The translations under genes were made by a program, and so were the position numbers. DNA of 55,178 bases from Algoriphagus sp. (lineage in GTDB: Bacteria > Bacteroidota > Bacteroidia > Cytophagales > Cyclobacteriaceae): positions 1 through 55,178 of the forward strand of contig NZ_JAQWXX010000108.1 in NCBI RefSeq assembly GCF_029254265.1, written 5' to 3'. The notes beneath the pieces are model-generated. The model saw nothing but the letters and a program-made list of their open reading frames with translations, made no database searches and was not told where the DNA came from. Positions 46,622 to 55,178 of the stretch are shown piece by piece. Each line of letters starts with the position of its first letter. Within the stretch, counting starts at the first letter, position 1.

Positions 46622-46796
46622 AATGCTCATGAGAAAAGTTCTCACACAGGAGAATGATTATCTAAGGCATTCCATATGACCATTAAAAAACAAATTATAA
46701 ACACATGAAATCGAGCATGTCGTATTCGACACACAGAGGGATGATTATCAACAATGCGAGATTCCATATGACCTATAAAAATCAAATTATAAACAG
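46618..46796 (+). repeat. Interspersed hairpin module, two tandem units before Gfo/Idh gene
   Basis: Unit 1 (46618-46673) starts ATGAAATGCTCATG and has the hairpin TGAGAA-AAG-TTCTCA then CACAC, a GATTATC block and ATTCC at 46669-46673. Linker 46674-46704 (31 nt) ends CAAATTATAAACAC. Unit 2 (46705-46765) starts ATGAAATCGAGCATG with hairpin TGTCG-TATT-CGACA then CACAC, and ends ATTCC. A second 31-nt linker (46766-46796) ends AAATTATAAACAG directly before the ATGAAA of the oxidoreductase. The array begins inside the upstream gene's stop (TGA 46619-46621). Unit 2 also has an open 31-codon frame (MKSSMSYSTHRGMIINN) whose TGA overlaps the downstream ATG. Confidence 0.85.
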
Positions 46797-47801
46797 ATGA
46801 AAAAAATAGCTGACAACGAGATTCGGTGGGGAGTCCTTGGTGTAGGAAATGTCTGTGAAGTGAAATCTGCACCCGCCATGCAGCTAATCCCCAATAGCAA
46901 AATCGTAGCAGTGATGCGTAGAAATGGAGAAAAGGTGAAAGATTATGCTTCACGACACCAAATCTCCAAATGGTATACTCATGCCCAAGAGCTCATCAAT
47001 GATCCAGAAGTCAATGCCATTTACATCGCTACTCCACCCAATGTGCATTTGGAACTCTGTACTTTGGCGGCCAAAGCTGGGAAGCCCGTTTACGTGGAAA
47101 AACCCATGGCAAGAACGTTCTCGGAATGTCAGAAAATGATTGAAATATGTGAACAGTACAATGTCCCGCTCTATGTGGCTTATTATCGAAGACGGCTTCC
47201 CCATTTTATGAAAATCAAAGAACTGATCGATTCAGATGCAATTGGGTCGGTTCGAACGGTTCACATAGATCTAAAGCAAGCTTTACTACCCGGGCTTGTT
47301 GCTGGCTCGGACGAGAACTGGCGAATCGATCCGGAAATCGCCGGAGGAGGTTACTTTTTTGATTTGGCTTCGCACCAACTTGACTTATTGGATTTCTTTT
47401 TTGGTCCAATTACACAAGCTTCCGGATACTGCAGTAACCAGGGAAAAGCTTACCGAGCCGAGGACATTGTAGTCGGAAATTTCGTTTTTGAAAATGGAGT
47501 CTTAGGGACTGGGAATTGGTGTTTTACCAGTGCTGAAATAGCAACAATTGATCAAATAATCATTTATGGCAACAAAGGAAAAATCAGTTTCGAGACTTTT
47601 GGTAAAGGTGAATTCCTTATGGAAGTCGACGGTAAAAAGACTGAGCGTTTCAGCTTCGAACTACCAAAGCATATTCAACAACCTTTGATTGAAACAATCA
47701 TCGGCGATTTACTTGGTACAGATAATTGCCCCAGCACAGGAGTTTCTGGAGCCCGAACCAATTGGGTAATGGATGAATTGACAAAAAGAAGAATTGGCTA
47801 G
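46797..47801 (+). CDS. Gfo/Idh/MocA family oxidoreductase
   Basis: A 334-aa NAD(P)-dependent dehydrogenase. The N-terminal Rossmann fold has GVLGVGNVCEV (about residues 13-23), ATPPNVH (about 76-82) and the signature YVEKPMA (about 98-104), where the Lys is catalytic. The C-terminal domain (about 120-330) has GGGYFFDLASHQLDLLDFFFG with a conserved His in the substrate pocket. Typical substrates are sugars, sugar acids and inositols; the substrate here is unknown. Start ATG at 46797 is set by the module linker and overlaps the TGA of a module-encoded peptide frame (ATGA). Confidence 0.92.
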   Translation: MKKIADNEIRWGVLGVGNVCEVKSAPAMQLIPNSKIVAVMRRNGEKVKDYASRHQISKWYTHAQELINDPEVNAIYIATPPNVHLELCTLAAKAGKPVYVEKPMARTFSECQKMIEICEQYNVPLYVAYYRRRLPHFMKIKELIDSDAIGSVRTVHIDLKQALLPGLVAGSDENWRIDPEIAGGGYFFDLASHQLDLLDFFFGPITQASGYCSNQGKAYRAEDIVVGNFVFENGVLGTGNWCFTSAEIATIDQIIIYGNKGKISFETFGKGEFLMEVDGKKTERFSFELPKHIQQPLIETIIGDLLGTDNCPSTGVSGARTNWVMDELTKRRIG

Positions 47802-47807
47802 TATAAC

Positions 47808-48197
47808 TCAGGCTTTATCCTCCACTTTCTGATAAAGATCAAAGTCAATAATCATTTTCTGATTATCGATGATTAATTGACGAAGAAAGAAATCTTTCAA
47901 TTTTTCTTCTTGAGGCATTCGATCAAAATCGATATGAATCCGATCCGATTCTTTGTCCCAGATAATTCCAGGCTTATTTAAACTGACAAATCGATCTGCA
48001 AAAAAATTAACAACAGCATTCATCTTGTAGCTAAAAGTCAGCCTTCTTGGTTGTACCTCTTCCAATGAAAGTTTGATGCTCACTTTAGACACCTTTACTT
48101 TTAGCTGATTTTCTCCGAGAAATTCAATACTAGGTTTTTTAGCAGAAAAATTCCCCGCCAATCGTTCAAGTTCATCTGAAGTAAATACAAATAGCAT
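47808..48197 (-). CDS. Hypothetical 129-aa protein
   Basis: No family recognised. A soluble alpha/beta protein with a beta-rich core (SIEFLGENQLKVKVSKVSIKL, LTFSYKMNAVVNF) and a charged C-terminus (MPQEEKLKDFFLRQLIIDNQKMIIDFDLYQ). No signal peptide. The stop lies 6 bp from the stop of the convergent oxidoreductase. The ATG at 48197 (AATATG-like context lacking a Shine-Dalgarno) is the only good start. Confidence 0.65.
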   Translation of the reverse strand: MLFVFTSDELERLAGNFSAKKPSIEFLGENQLKVKVSKVSIKLSLEEVQPRRLTFSYKMNAVVNFFADRFVSLNKPGIIWDKESDRIHIDFDRMPQEEKLKDFFLRQLIIDNQKMIIDFDLYQKVEDKA

Positions 48198-48353
48198 AGT
48201 TTAAAAATTTTGTATTTATCTACTTTTCAAATTAAAATTAAACTAATATCGATTAATTCAGTCAAAAAGACTAATTGGAATTCTTAAGAAAGTATTAAGA
48301 AAAAATACTGCGATATTGAATTAAATTGAAGTCCTATTTAAACCCCCAGAACC

Positions 48354-48848
48354 ATGCTAAAGAAAATCTCCATCGCCATTTTGATTCTATTTATTGGAAT
48401 CCAGTTTATTCCATACGAGAAAAACACCAGCAACGACCTGACTTACGACATCTCAAAAAGTTACGATGTGCCGGATAATATTCAGACTATCTTCAAAAAT
48501 GCATGTAATGATTGCCATTCTAATAGTACGGTCTATCCTTGGTACAGTAAAATTGAACCAGTCGGATATTGGTTAAATGATCACATCGTAGATGGGAAGC
48601 GTCATTTGAATTTTTCCACATTTACAAAACTTCCGCTGGCGGTACAAAACCACAAGCTGGAAGAAACCATAGAGATGGTAGAGAAAGGTGAAATGCCTTT
48701 GGAAGACTACACGAATTTTGGACTTCATGCAGAAGCAAATTTGAGCGACGGACAACGTCAGGAAATCATCGACTGGGCCAAAGCCCAAATGGCAATGTTG
48801 GCAGCCACTTATCCTGCTGATAGCCTTGTCATGAAAAAAAGAAACTAA
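48354..48848 (+). CDS. Haem-binding domain protein (Haem_bd family)
   Basis: A 164-aa periplasmic protein with an N-terminal anchor helix (about residues 5-20). A single CNDCHS haem motif (Cys51, Cys54, His55) is followed by STVYPWYSKIEPVGYWLNDH, the signature of the Haem_bd domain (PF14376), and MPLEDYTNFGLHAEANLSD. The Met of MPLEDY could serve as distal ligand. A role in electron transfer or stress-related haem sensing is possible. Convergent with the downstream xylanase gene, 3 bp apart. Confidence 0.88.
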   Translation: MLKKISIAILILFIGIQFIPYEKNTSNDLTYDISKSYDVPDNIQTIFKNACNDCHSNSTVYPWYSKIEPVGYWLNDHIVDGKRHLNFSTFTKLPLAVQNHKLEETIEMVEKGEMPLEDYTNFGLHAEANLSDGQRQEIIDWAKAQMAMLAATYPADSLVMKKRN

Positions 48849-48851
48849 GGA

Positions 48852-49988
48852 TTAGTTAGTATCCTTTATGATTTCTTGAATAGCTTCCAAAATCTGAGCT
48901 TTAGGTCTAAGATTTCTGTCAAACAGTAAAGGGTAGTTAGTTCTGCCCTTTACTGGCCAGTTATTTAGCCAGCTTGCTTTATCGTGAGTTCCCCAGAAAG
49001 TAACCCGACTGATTTTATCTCGATGCTTGTAGTAAAGTTGGAAAATATCAGCGTACCGCTGGCTGAGCTCCTTTTCAATTTCTAAAGGAAGCCCCTTTTC
49101 ATAGGGATTATATTCAGTTTGAAACTCATAAGTCTTAGCTAAATCTGCCCCGATCGCTTCTTTTGGTCGCTTTAGTACGTCGACATCCAACTCGGTGATC
49201 ATCACTTTGAATCCCGCTTCGTGGATATCAAGTATTCCCTTTTCAATTTCGCCAATAGAAGGAGTTTTAAGCATATAATGTCCCTGCATGCCGATTCCAT
49301 CTATTCGAATTCCCTCAGCCCGCATTTCTTGCGCTAATTTTAAAATTGCCGATCGTTTTTTTGAATTGAAGACATTATAATCATTGTAATACAATTCAGC
49401 AGTTGGGTCTATTTCATTTGCTTTCCGAAAGGCGGTTTTAATAAAATCTACGCCAGCGATCTGAAACCATTTTGACTCTCTGAATTCACCATTGTCGGCA
49501 ATAGCCTCATTTACTACATCCCAACCATTAATTTTCCCTTTGTATCGACCTACTACGGTTTCTATATGATCTTCAAGAGTTTTAAGCAATTCTGCCTTAG
49601 TCTTTGGGTTTCCATCTGCTTTTTCAAAAACCCAATCCGGTACTTGTTGATGCCATGCTAGGGTATGTCCCACCACAAAGGCATTTAATTTTTCACCCAA
49701 AGCCACATATTGATCTCCAAACTCAAAATCATATTGATCTGGTTCCGGGTGAATTTTGATCCATTTAAGTCCATTTTCTGGACTGATGCTATTGAAGTGT
49801 TGTTTTAAGACTGGAAAGGCCCTCTCCTCTTGCCCATTGACCTCATTATAATTGAGTGCAGCACCTACAAGAAAACTTTCTCCAAACATTTCCTTCAAAG
49901 AATATTCTCTTGGAGATTGAAAAGCAAAAATCAATATTGAAATCAAACCTATAATGGCAAATAAGGAATAGCGATCAGAATTTTTCAT
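48852..49988 (-). CDS. GH10 endo-1,4-beta-xylanase
   Basis: A 378-aa secreted (N-terminal signal/anchor, about residues 8-24) single-domain GH10 enzyme that cleaves beta-1,4-xylan. The barrel begins FLVGAALNYNEVNG. The acid/base Glu161 is in GWDVVNEAI and the nucleophile Glu266 in MITELDVDV. WHQQVPDWV (about 112-120) and FWGTHDKASWLNN (about 334-346) are further GH10 core segments. No carbohydrate-binding module or T9SS tail is present, so it is probably periplasmic or membrane-anchored. It stands alone, without a xylan locus. Confidence 0.93.
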   Translation of the reverse strand: MKNSDRYSLFAIIGLISILIFAFQSPREYSLKEMFGESFLVGAALNYNEVNGQEERAFPVLKQHFNSISPENGLKWIKIHPEPDQYDFEFGDQYVALGEKLNAFVVGHTLAWHQQVPDWVFEKADGNPKTKAELLKTLEDHIETVVGRYKGKINGWDVVNEAIADNGEFRESKWFQIAGVDFIKTAFRKANEIDPTAELYYNDYNVFNSKKRSAILKLAQEMRAEGIRIDGIGMQGHYMLKTPSIGEIEKGILDIHEAGFKVMITELDVDVLKRPKEAIGADLAKTYEFQTEYNPYEKGLPLEIEKELSQRYADIFQLYYKHRDKISRVTFWGTHDKASWLNNWPVKGRTNYPLLFDRNLRPKAQILEAIQEIIKDTN

Positions 49989-50370
49989 GATTTTATTTTA
50001 AAGAGGAATTTCGATTTTTTTTCTGAAAGACCAGTCTTTTCATACCACTTACTTTTAGTTTTTTTCAAATCCACACATACTTTCTTGAATAAAAACTTTT
50101 GAAAAAAATTCTTAATATATTTTTTTATCTAAGTAAGATTCATAAATCATATTCTTAATCGAATATTAAGAATTAAGAGCAACCTTCTTGAAATTATCGC
50201 CGTTTCGAAAAGCAATAGAGTATTTATTTTAAAGAAGATTAAATTTTTGGCTCGATTTTAGTTTTAGTATGCATGCATCCTTTCTAGTAAAAACTGCATC
50301 TACAAAGTAAAAGGAAGCTGAAAAAAGAAAAGCCAACAACCAACTATTTCTCACCAAAACCACAATAACT
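49989..50370. other. Intergenic region, xylanase / DUF6600-like gene
   Basis: A 382-bp very AT-rich gap between the divergent genes, holding promoters for both. A 9-bp perfect hairpin ATTCTTAAT / ATTAAGAAT (50151-50159, 50165-50173, 5-nt loop) sits near the middle. Several TTCTTAA words are repeated nearby. I see no gene and no promoter I can name with confidence. Confidence 0.5.
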
Positions 50371-51783
50371 ATGAAAACGCAAGACTTCAAAAAATGGACT
50401 AAGGCCTTGTTGGTTTTACTCTTGAGTTTTGGTTTCACAAGCTTGAATCGAGCGGAAGCCAATCCTTTTCCTGGTGTTTCTTTCCAAGTGTTTTATGATG
50501 AATTGGCACCATATGGAGATTGGGTCATGGATCCGAATCAAGGCTACATCTGGCTTCCATATGCTGAGCAAGGCTTTCACCCCTATGGTTCAAATGGCCA
50601 TTGGGCAATGACTACTTATGGTAACACCTGGGTTTCTTACTACGATTGGGGTTGGGCGCCGTTTCACTATGGACGTTGGTATTTCGATAATTACTACCAG
50701 AGTTGGGCCTGGGTACCAGGTTATGAATGGGGACCAGCTTGGGTGAATTGGAGAACTGGTGGCGGTTATTACGGTTGGGCTCCTTTGGCTCCTGGCTTTT
50801 CCATAAATGTAGCGGTGAATTTGCCCAGCTTCTATTTCGTATTTATCCCAAGAAATCGAATCTATCATCAGTATGCTCATCGCTATTATGCACCCTATCG
50901 CAACCGGGTTAGAATCTATAATCAAACTACCATCATCAACAATACGGTGATTTATAACAATAATCGCTATGTCGCAGGACCAAATCGAAGAGAAATCGAG
51001 CGGGTAACCAGAAGAACAGTACCTGTTTATCAAGTCCAAGCTTCTGACCGTGCAGGAAGAGCAGCAGTTTCCAGAAATTCTATTAGCCTCTACAGACCAG
51101 AGCTTGAAAATAGCAGAAGCCGAAACACAGAAGCTAGACCATCTAGAGTACTGGATGCGAATACAGCTAGATCAGCAAGAAGTCAAGCGGCAGACCGATC
51201 GGTTTCCAACGGTTCACGATCAGCCAATTCAAGTGCTGGAAATGCTTCAGTACCTGCAAGTAGATCTGAGAGGACTGTGAGATCTAGTGCACCTGCTCAG
51301 GAATCGCGTTCATTCGAAACCAGACCTTATGAGGAAAATAGAAGTAGAACTTCAACTCCATCACGGGAAAGTCAAGGAAGAACGCAAGTCGGAACAAATG
51401 GATCCAGAAATAATACCCCTGCAAGCGGAAGGACTTCTCCAAGTGTACCACAAAGAACACAAACGAGAACTCAATCTGCTCAACCTGACATGAGATCAAA
51501 TCAAGGCCAACGATCTACTTCTTCAAGACCTGAAGCAAGACCTGCACAGACTCAGCGGAGTCAAAGTCCTCAGCCTTCGGTAAGATCTGCTCCTCAACAG
51601 CGGAGCAGTCCCCAAGTGAGATCAACTAGCCGAACTGCTCCTGCAAACTCCAGAGTAAGTACTCCTTCGAGTAATCAAAAGAATGGTTCTTCTCGAGTAA
51701 GCACTGCTCCTAGAAAGGAATCTAGCACTAGCTCAACATCAAGAAGCTCTTCGAGCAGAACTGTAAAACCAAAAGGGAATTAA
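50371..51783 (+). CDS. DUF6600-like secreted protein with Ser/Arg/Gln-rich tail
   Basis: A 470-aa secreted protein. Signal peptide to about residue 30 (SLNRAEA). The folded domain (about 35-180) begins FYDELAPYGDWVMDP and carries tandem aromatic WVP, GHWAMT, WGWAPFHYGRW, WAWVPGYEWGP and YYGWAPL motifs, the DUF6600-like pattern. From about residue 235 the protein is low-complexity: Ser, Arg, Gln, Thr, Pro dominate with short repeats (RTQ, RSA, QRS). This tail is probably disordered and basic. Likely an exported surface or envelope protein; function unknown. Confidence 0.85.
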   Translation: MKTQDFKKWTKALLVLLLSFGFTSLNRAEANPFPGVSFQVFYDELAPYGDWVMDPNQGYIWLPYAEQGFHPYGSNGHWAMTTYGNTWVSYYDWGWAPFHYGRWYFDNYYQSWAWVPGYEWGPAWVNWRTGGGYYGWAPLAPGFSINVAVNLPSFYFVFIPRNRIYHQYAHRYYAPYRNRVRIYNQTTIINNTVIYNNNRYVAGPNRREIERVTRRTVPVYQVQASDRAGRAAVSRNSISLYRPELENSRSRNTEARPSRVLDANTARSARSQAADRSVSNGSRSANSSAGNASVPASRSERTVRSSAPAQESRSFETRPYEENRSRTSTPSRESQGRTQVGTNGSRNNTPASGRTSPSVPQRTQTRTQSAQPDMRSNQGQRSTSSRPEARPAQTQRSQSPQPSVRSAPQQRSSPQVRSTSRTAPANSRVSTPSSNQKNGSSRVSTAPRKESSTSSTSRSSSSRTVKPKGN

Positions 51784-51815
51784 TCCTGAATTATACTAAA
51801 CCAACTATTCCAAAT

Positions 51816-51850
51816 AAAAGCATGGTCATTTTTGATCATGCTTTTTTTTT
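51816..51850 (+). terminator. Rho-independent terminator after the DUF6600-like gene
   Basis: AAAAGCATGGTCA pairs with TGATCATGCTTTT (13-bp stem with one G-T wobble) around a 4-nt loop, followed by a run of nine or more T from 51842. It starts 33 bp after the DUF6600-like stop. Strong intrinsic terminator. Confidence 0.85.
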
Positions 51851-51920
51851 ATTACTGCGGGATCTAACACTTTTTCAAGGGTTTTTAAGTATCTTAAAAC
51901 CTTAAAAACCATTCAACCCA

Positions 51921-54900
51921 ATGCGAAAAATTCTACTTCTTTTCTTTTTGGCTAGCTGCTTTTCAGCCATAGCACAAGAGCAACCCACTGACACCCCGCC
52001 TTTAAAATATCGAAACATTGGCCCCTATCGAGGTGGTCGTTCGGTTACAGCAACAGGAGTAGTCAATGATCCCTTAACTTATTATTTTGGAACCACCGGT
52101 GGTGGAGTCTGGAAAACCAGTGATGCCGGTCAGCATTGGGAAAATATCTCTGATGGCTTTTTTGAAACCGGCTCTGTTGGTGCGGTAGCCGTCTCAGAAA
52201 GTAACTCAAATATTGTATATGTAGGAATGGGTGAGCATGCTCCTCGTGGTGTGATGACCTCTTATGGCGATGGTGTTTACAAGTCAACCGATGCTGGAAA
52301 GACCTGGAAAAAACTTGGTTTGGAAAAGACGCAACATATATCCAGAATCCAAATTCACCCAACCAATCCTGATATCGTTTACGTAGCTGCACAAGGAGCG
52401 TTACATGCTCCAAATCCAGAAAGAGGAGTTTACAAATCCATCAACGGAGGTGAAACCTGGGAAAAAGTGCTTTACCTGGATGAGAAATCCGGTGCCGTAG
52501 AACTATCCATGGATATGAATACTCCTGAAGTACTTTATGCAGCACTTTGGGAACATCAGCGAAAGCCTTGGCAAGTGATTTCCGGTGGTCCAGGAAGTGG
52601 ACTTTATAAAACCACCGATTCTGGAAAGACTTGGAAGAAAATCCACGAAGGACTTCCTGAAGAAAAAGGAAAAATGGCAATATCAGTCTCAAGAGCTAAT
52701 TCAAATAAAGTTTATGCCTTAATTGAAAGTGATTCAAACAAAGATCTTGGCGGTTTATTTGTTTCCGATGATGCCGGAGAAAGCTGGACGCTTGTCAACA
52801 AAGACAATAGACTGACCCAAAGGGCTTGGTATTACATTGAAGTTTTCGCTGATCCAAACGATGAAAATACAGTTTGGGTACAAAGTGCTCCAATGCTCCA
52901 ATCAATAGATGGAGGAAAGAGCTTTGAGCAAATCAGTGGTGCGCATGGCGATTACCACGATCTTTGGTTTAACCCAAAGAACTCCAAGAACATCATCCTA
53001 GCTGATGATGGTGGGGGAAGCATCACCTTTAATGGAGGTAAAACTTGGTCCACACAATCCAATATGCCTACTGCCCAATTCTACCGAATCAATACGGATA
53101 ATCAGTTTCCTTACCGAATTTACGGAGGTCAGCAGGACAATACATCTGTCGTAATCAGTAGCATGGCACTGGGAAGAGGTGGTATTTCGCAGGAGCATTG
53201 GAATTACTCCGCAGGTGGTGAGTCCGCATTCTTAGCTTTCAACCCAGATGATCCACGCTACGTCATGGGTGGAAGCTATCTTGGGACAATCGACTTACTA
53301 GATATGGAGTCCGGAGGTTCTACCAATGTAATGATTGCTCCTATCCAATACCTTGGAAGAGATGCATCAGACATGCGTTATCGTTACAATTGGAATGCGC
53401 CGATCATCTGGTCGCAGCATGAGCCTGGCACTTTTTACCATGGTTCGCAATATGTACAACGAACAAGAGACAATGGAACAACCTGGGAGGTTATTTCTCC
53501 AGACTTGACTAGAAATGAAAAGGAAAAGCAAGGAAAAGGTGGTGTTCCTTATACCAATGAAGCAGTAGGTGCAGAGAATTACGGAACACTTTCTTACATC
53601 ATTGAATCGCCACTTGAAAAAGGAGTATTCTATACCGGAAGTGATGATGGTTTAGTTTACCTAACCAGAGATGGTGGTGAAAACTGGACAAATGTAACCC
53701 CGAAAGGACTTCAGGAATCTTTGATCAATGCGATCGAAGTATCCCCTTCTGATCCTGCTACAGCATACATTGCAACCACTCGCTATAAATTCAATGACTA
53801 TACACCGGCGATCTACAAGACTACAGACTATGGAAAAAGCTGGACTAATATCAGTTCGGGAATTCCTTATGGAGCATTTACTCGGGTTGTTCGAGAAGAC
53901 ACCAAAGATAAAAATCTGCTTTACGCTGGAACAGAAAAAGGCATCTACATTTCCCGAAATGGAGGTCAAAAATGGGAAGCATTTCAGCTTAATTTACCAG
54001 TCACTCCAATCTTAGATTTGAAAATCGCTCATGAGGATTTAGTGGTAGCGACTTCCGGAAGATCTTTCTGGATTTTAGATGATTTGAGCGCAGTTCGAGA
54101 AATGCAAAAATCTGTGACTGCAGCCAAAATCTATTCACCTGAGGACACCTACCTCGGAAGTTGGTATAGCCAACTGAGTAGAAGTAATTCTGATTTTGAT
54201 GGTACGGATCCATTTGAAGGAGTGAATCCAGCAAACGGCGTAGTTCTTTATTATCATCTACCTGAAAACACTACAGATTCAACCAAAGTAAGTCTGGAAA
54301 TTCATGATGCGTCAGGAAAATTGATTCGAACTATAAGCTCTGAAAAAGATGCTTCTTTTAAGTCTTATGACGGTGGTCCATCTCCTGAACCTACCCTGAC
54401 TGTGAAAAAAGGAATCAACAGATTCGTTTGGGATATGCGACATCCAACTATGCCGGGAATTCCAACTGCTTATCTTGAAGCTAGCTACCGTGGTCATCAG
54501 GTGATTCCAGGCACTTACAAATTAATACTCAAAAGCGAAAGTCAAACTTCTGAAACCTCTGTTACCATCAAGCCAAATCCGTTGTATGAAATTACAATGG
54601 CTGATTACGAAGAGTATGATGCTTTTATGAAAGCCCGGGAAGCTGAATTAACTGAAATGCACAACCTTGTGAATGAAGCGATGGACTATCAAACTCAACT
54701 AAAGGCACTCTTGGCTAGAACAAAAGGAAAAGAAGAACTCAAAGCATTGACTGAAGCGGGAGACAACTTGCAGAAAGGCCTTCAAGCCTGGGATGAAAAG
54801 ATGATTCAACGAAAGTCCACCGCCTATGATGATGTGGAAAACTTCCCGAATAAGTTTACGGCCAACTACCTTTATATGATCAATCAAACCGAGAGTTCGA

Positions 54901-55058
54901 TTCCTAAAGTAAATAAAGGCTCCAAAGATCGCTACGCCGAACTTTGGGAAGAGTGGAAAGTATTAAAAGCTGAAGGAGAAAAGCTGTTGAAAGAGGGAAT
55001 TCCTGCTTTCAATAAAGCTGCTCAAGAAGCCGGAGTAGGAGTTTTGTTTGTGAAATAA
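51921..55058 (+). CDS. Secreted BNR/Asp-box propeller protein (VPS10/sortilin-like)
   Basis: A 1045-aa secreted protein (signal peptide to about residue 19, FSAIAQ). The N-terminal ~700 residues carry many Asp-box motifs of sortilin/VPS10-type propellers: [56 protein letters not shown] and SRNGGQKW. A beta-sandwich (about 750-880) and a helical C-terminus (about 900-1045) follow. Proteins of this length and order are often annotated as glycosyl hydrolases, but no catalytic residues of a known family can be confirmed here, so enzymatic activity is uncertain. Its stop lies 5 bp before the IS left end, without obvious truncation. Confidence 0.85.
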   Translation: MRKILLLFFLASCFSAIAQEQPTDTPPLKYRNIGPYRGGRSVTATGVVNDPLTYYFGTTGGGVWKTSDAGQHWENISDGFFETGSVGAVAVSESNSNIVYVGMGEHAPRGVMTSYGDGVYKSTDAGKTWKKLGLEKTQHISRIQIHPTNPDIVYVAAQGALHAPNPERGVYKSINGGETWEKVLYLDEKSGAVELSMDMNTPEVLYAALWEHQRKPWQVISGGPGSGLYKTTDSGKTWKKIHEGLPEEKGKMAISVSRANSNKVYALIESDSNKDLGGLFVSDDAGESWTLVNKDNRLTQRAWYYIEVFADPNDENTVWVQSAPMLQSIDGGKSFEQISGAHGDYHDLWFNPKNSKNIILADDGGGSITFNGGKTWSTQSNMPTAQFYRINTDNQFPYRIYGGQQDNTSVVISSMALGRGGISQEHWNYSAGGESAFLAFNPDDPRYVMGGSYLGTIDLLDMESGGSTNVMIAPIQYLGRDASDMRYRYNWNAPIIWSQHEPGTFYHGSQYVQRTRDNGTTWEVISPDLTRNEKEKQGKGGVPYTNEAVGAENYGTLSYIIESPLEKGVFYTGSDDGLVYLTRDGGENWTNVTPKGLQESLINAIEVSPSDPATAYIATTRYKFNDYTPAIYKTTDYGKSWTNISSGIPYGAFTRVVREDTKDKNLLYAGTEKGIYISRNGGQKWEAFQLNLPVTPILDLKIAHEDLVVATSGRSFWILDDLSAVREMQKSVTAAKIYSPEDTYLGSWYSQLSRSNSDFDGTDPFEGVNPANGVVLYYHLPENTTDSTKVSLEIHDASGKLIRTISSEKDASFKSYDGGPSPEPTLTVKKGINRFVWDMRHPTMPGIPTAYLEASYRGHQVIPGTYKLILKSESQTSETSVTIKPNPLYEITMADYEEYDAFMKAREAELTEMHNLVNEAMDYQTQLKALLARTKGKEELKALTEAGDNLQKGLQAWDEKMIQRKSTAYDDVENFPNKFTANYLYMINQTESSIPKVNKGSKDRYAELWEEWKVLKAEGEKLLKEGIPAFNKAAQEAGVGVLFVK

Positions 55059-55063
55059 AAAAA

Positions 55064-55178
55064 TATGTATATCCGCAAAGATGCCAGTAGCCAAATAAGT
55101 TAGAAGTGACAGCCAGTGACAATCGCTTTCTTGCGATCTTAACGGGTACTAAATTAGGTCAAAATAAACGGTTTTGAC
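55064..55178 (+). mobile_element. IS1595-like insertion sequence, left end
   Basis: Starts with TATGTATATCCGCAA and GATGCCAGTAG, matching the inverted complement of the IS right end (ending at 119): 15 identical tip bases, then a two-to-three-base mismatch, then TGCCAGTA. The remaining 100 bases hold no ORF start; the transposase gene begins beyond the window. The orientation is the same as at the left edge. The eight bases before it (55056-55063, taaaaaaa) differ from those flanking the right end at 120-127, so the two ends are from different copies or a recombined one. Confidence 0.8.

Noticed and set aside
46618..46796. CRISPR-like array
   Set aside because: Only two units here; the spaced parts are conserved linkers rather than unique spacers, and no cas genes are present.
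1..55178. Composite transposon made by the two IS ends
   Set aside because: Flanks do not match and the 55 kb holds core envelope genes (tamB/tamL, DUF4153). A contig broken at repeats is simpler.

Overview
The window looks like a chromosomal segment of a Bacteroidota bacterium, most likely a Cytophagales/Cyclobacteriaceae (Algoriphagus-like) organism. The evidence is the type IX secretion hallmarks (a CHU_C/gliding-motility C-terminal domain protein with an overlapping PorP/SprF-like gene), a TamB plus lipoprotein-type BamA/TamA (TamL) pair, families common in Bacteroidota (DUF6266, DUF2911, DUF4153, DUF6600-like, Haem_bd), AT-rich intergenic DNA and few Shine-Dalgarno sequences. No rRNA, tRNA or CRISPR array was seen.

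Layout. (1) 1-6428, minus strand: a type I restriction operon read toward the left edge, in the order hsdR, a DUF488 protein, a 277-aa protein of unknown function, hsdS, then a dGTPase-like gene (dgt) that is cut after about 146 codons by the right end of an IS1595-like element. No hsdM is visible. (2) 6830-13353: a 1834-aa modular T9SS type B adhesin overlapping its PorP/SprF-like partner. (3) 13460-16593: a universal stress protein, a truncated periplasmic binding-protein gene, a DUF6266 protein and a beta-barrel protein. (4) 16891-24356, minus strand: a probable beta-1,3-glucan locus with a GH149/GH94-like phosphorylase, a GH17 lipoprotein, a clan-A glycosidase lipoprotein and a GPH sugar:cation symporter. 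(5) 24616-34490, plus strand: small proteins, a purple acid phosphatase-like enzyme, a DUF2911 gene with an internal stop, an amidohydrolase, a large PVC-type cytochrome c protein, a VOC protein, and an alpha/beta hydrolase plus phosphoribosyltransferase pair. (6) 34632-37150: an esterase, then decayed sequence and a DoxX-like protein. (7) 37151-44430: tamB (frameshifted) and tamL. (8) 44443-55058: a 152-bp MITE, a DUF4153 membrane protein, a Gfo/Idh/MocA oxidoreductase, a haem-binding protein, a GH10 xylanase, a DUF6600-like protein and a 1045-aa BNR/Asp-box protein. The window ends in the left end of a second IS copy.

The most unusual signal is a short interspersed module, five units at three loci (20761-20956, 36078-36202, 46618-46796). 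Each unit starts ATGAAAT, carries a hairpin whose stem differs between units but stays base-paired, and is usually joined by a conserved ~30-nt linker (ending CAAATTATAAACAC or AG) to the ATGAAA start of the next gene on the same strand. This is compensatory change, so it points to a structured element acting at the translation start, or to a REP-like mobile element that inserts there. Gene decay is frequent: dgt is IS-truncated, the binding protein is truncated, DUF2911 has a stop, tamB is frameshifted, and there are fragments of an amidohydrolase and a small membrane protein.
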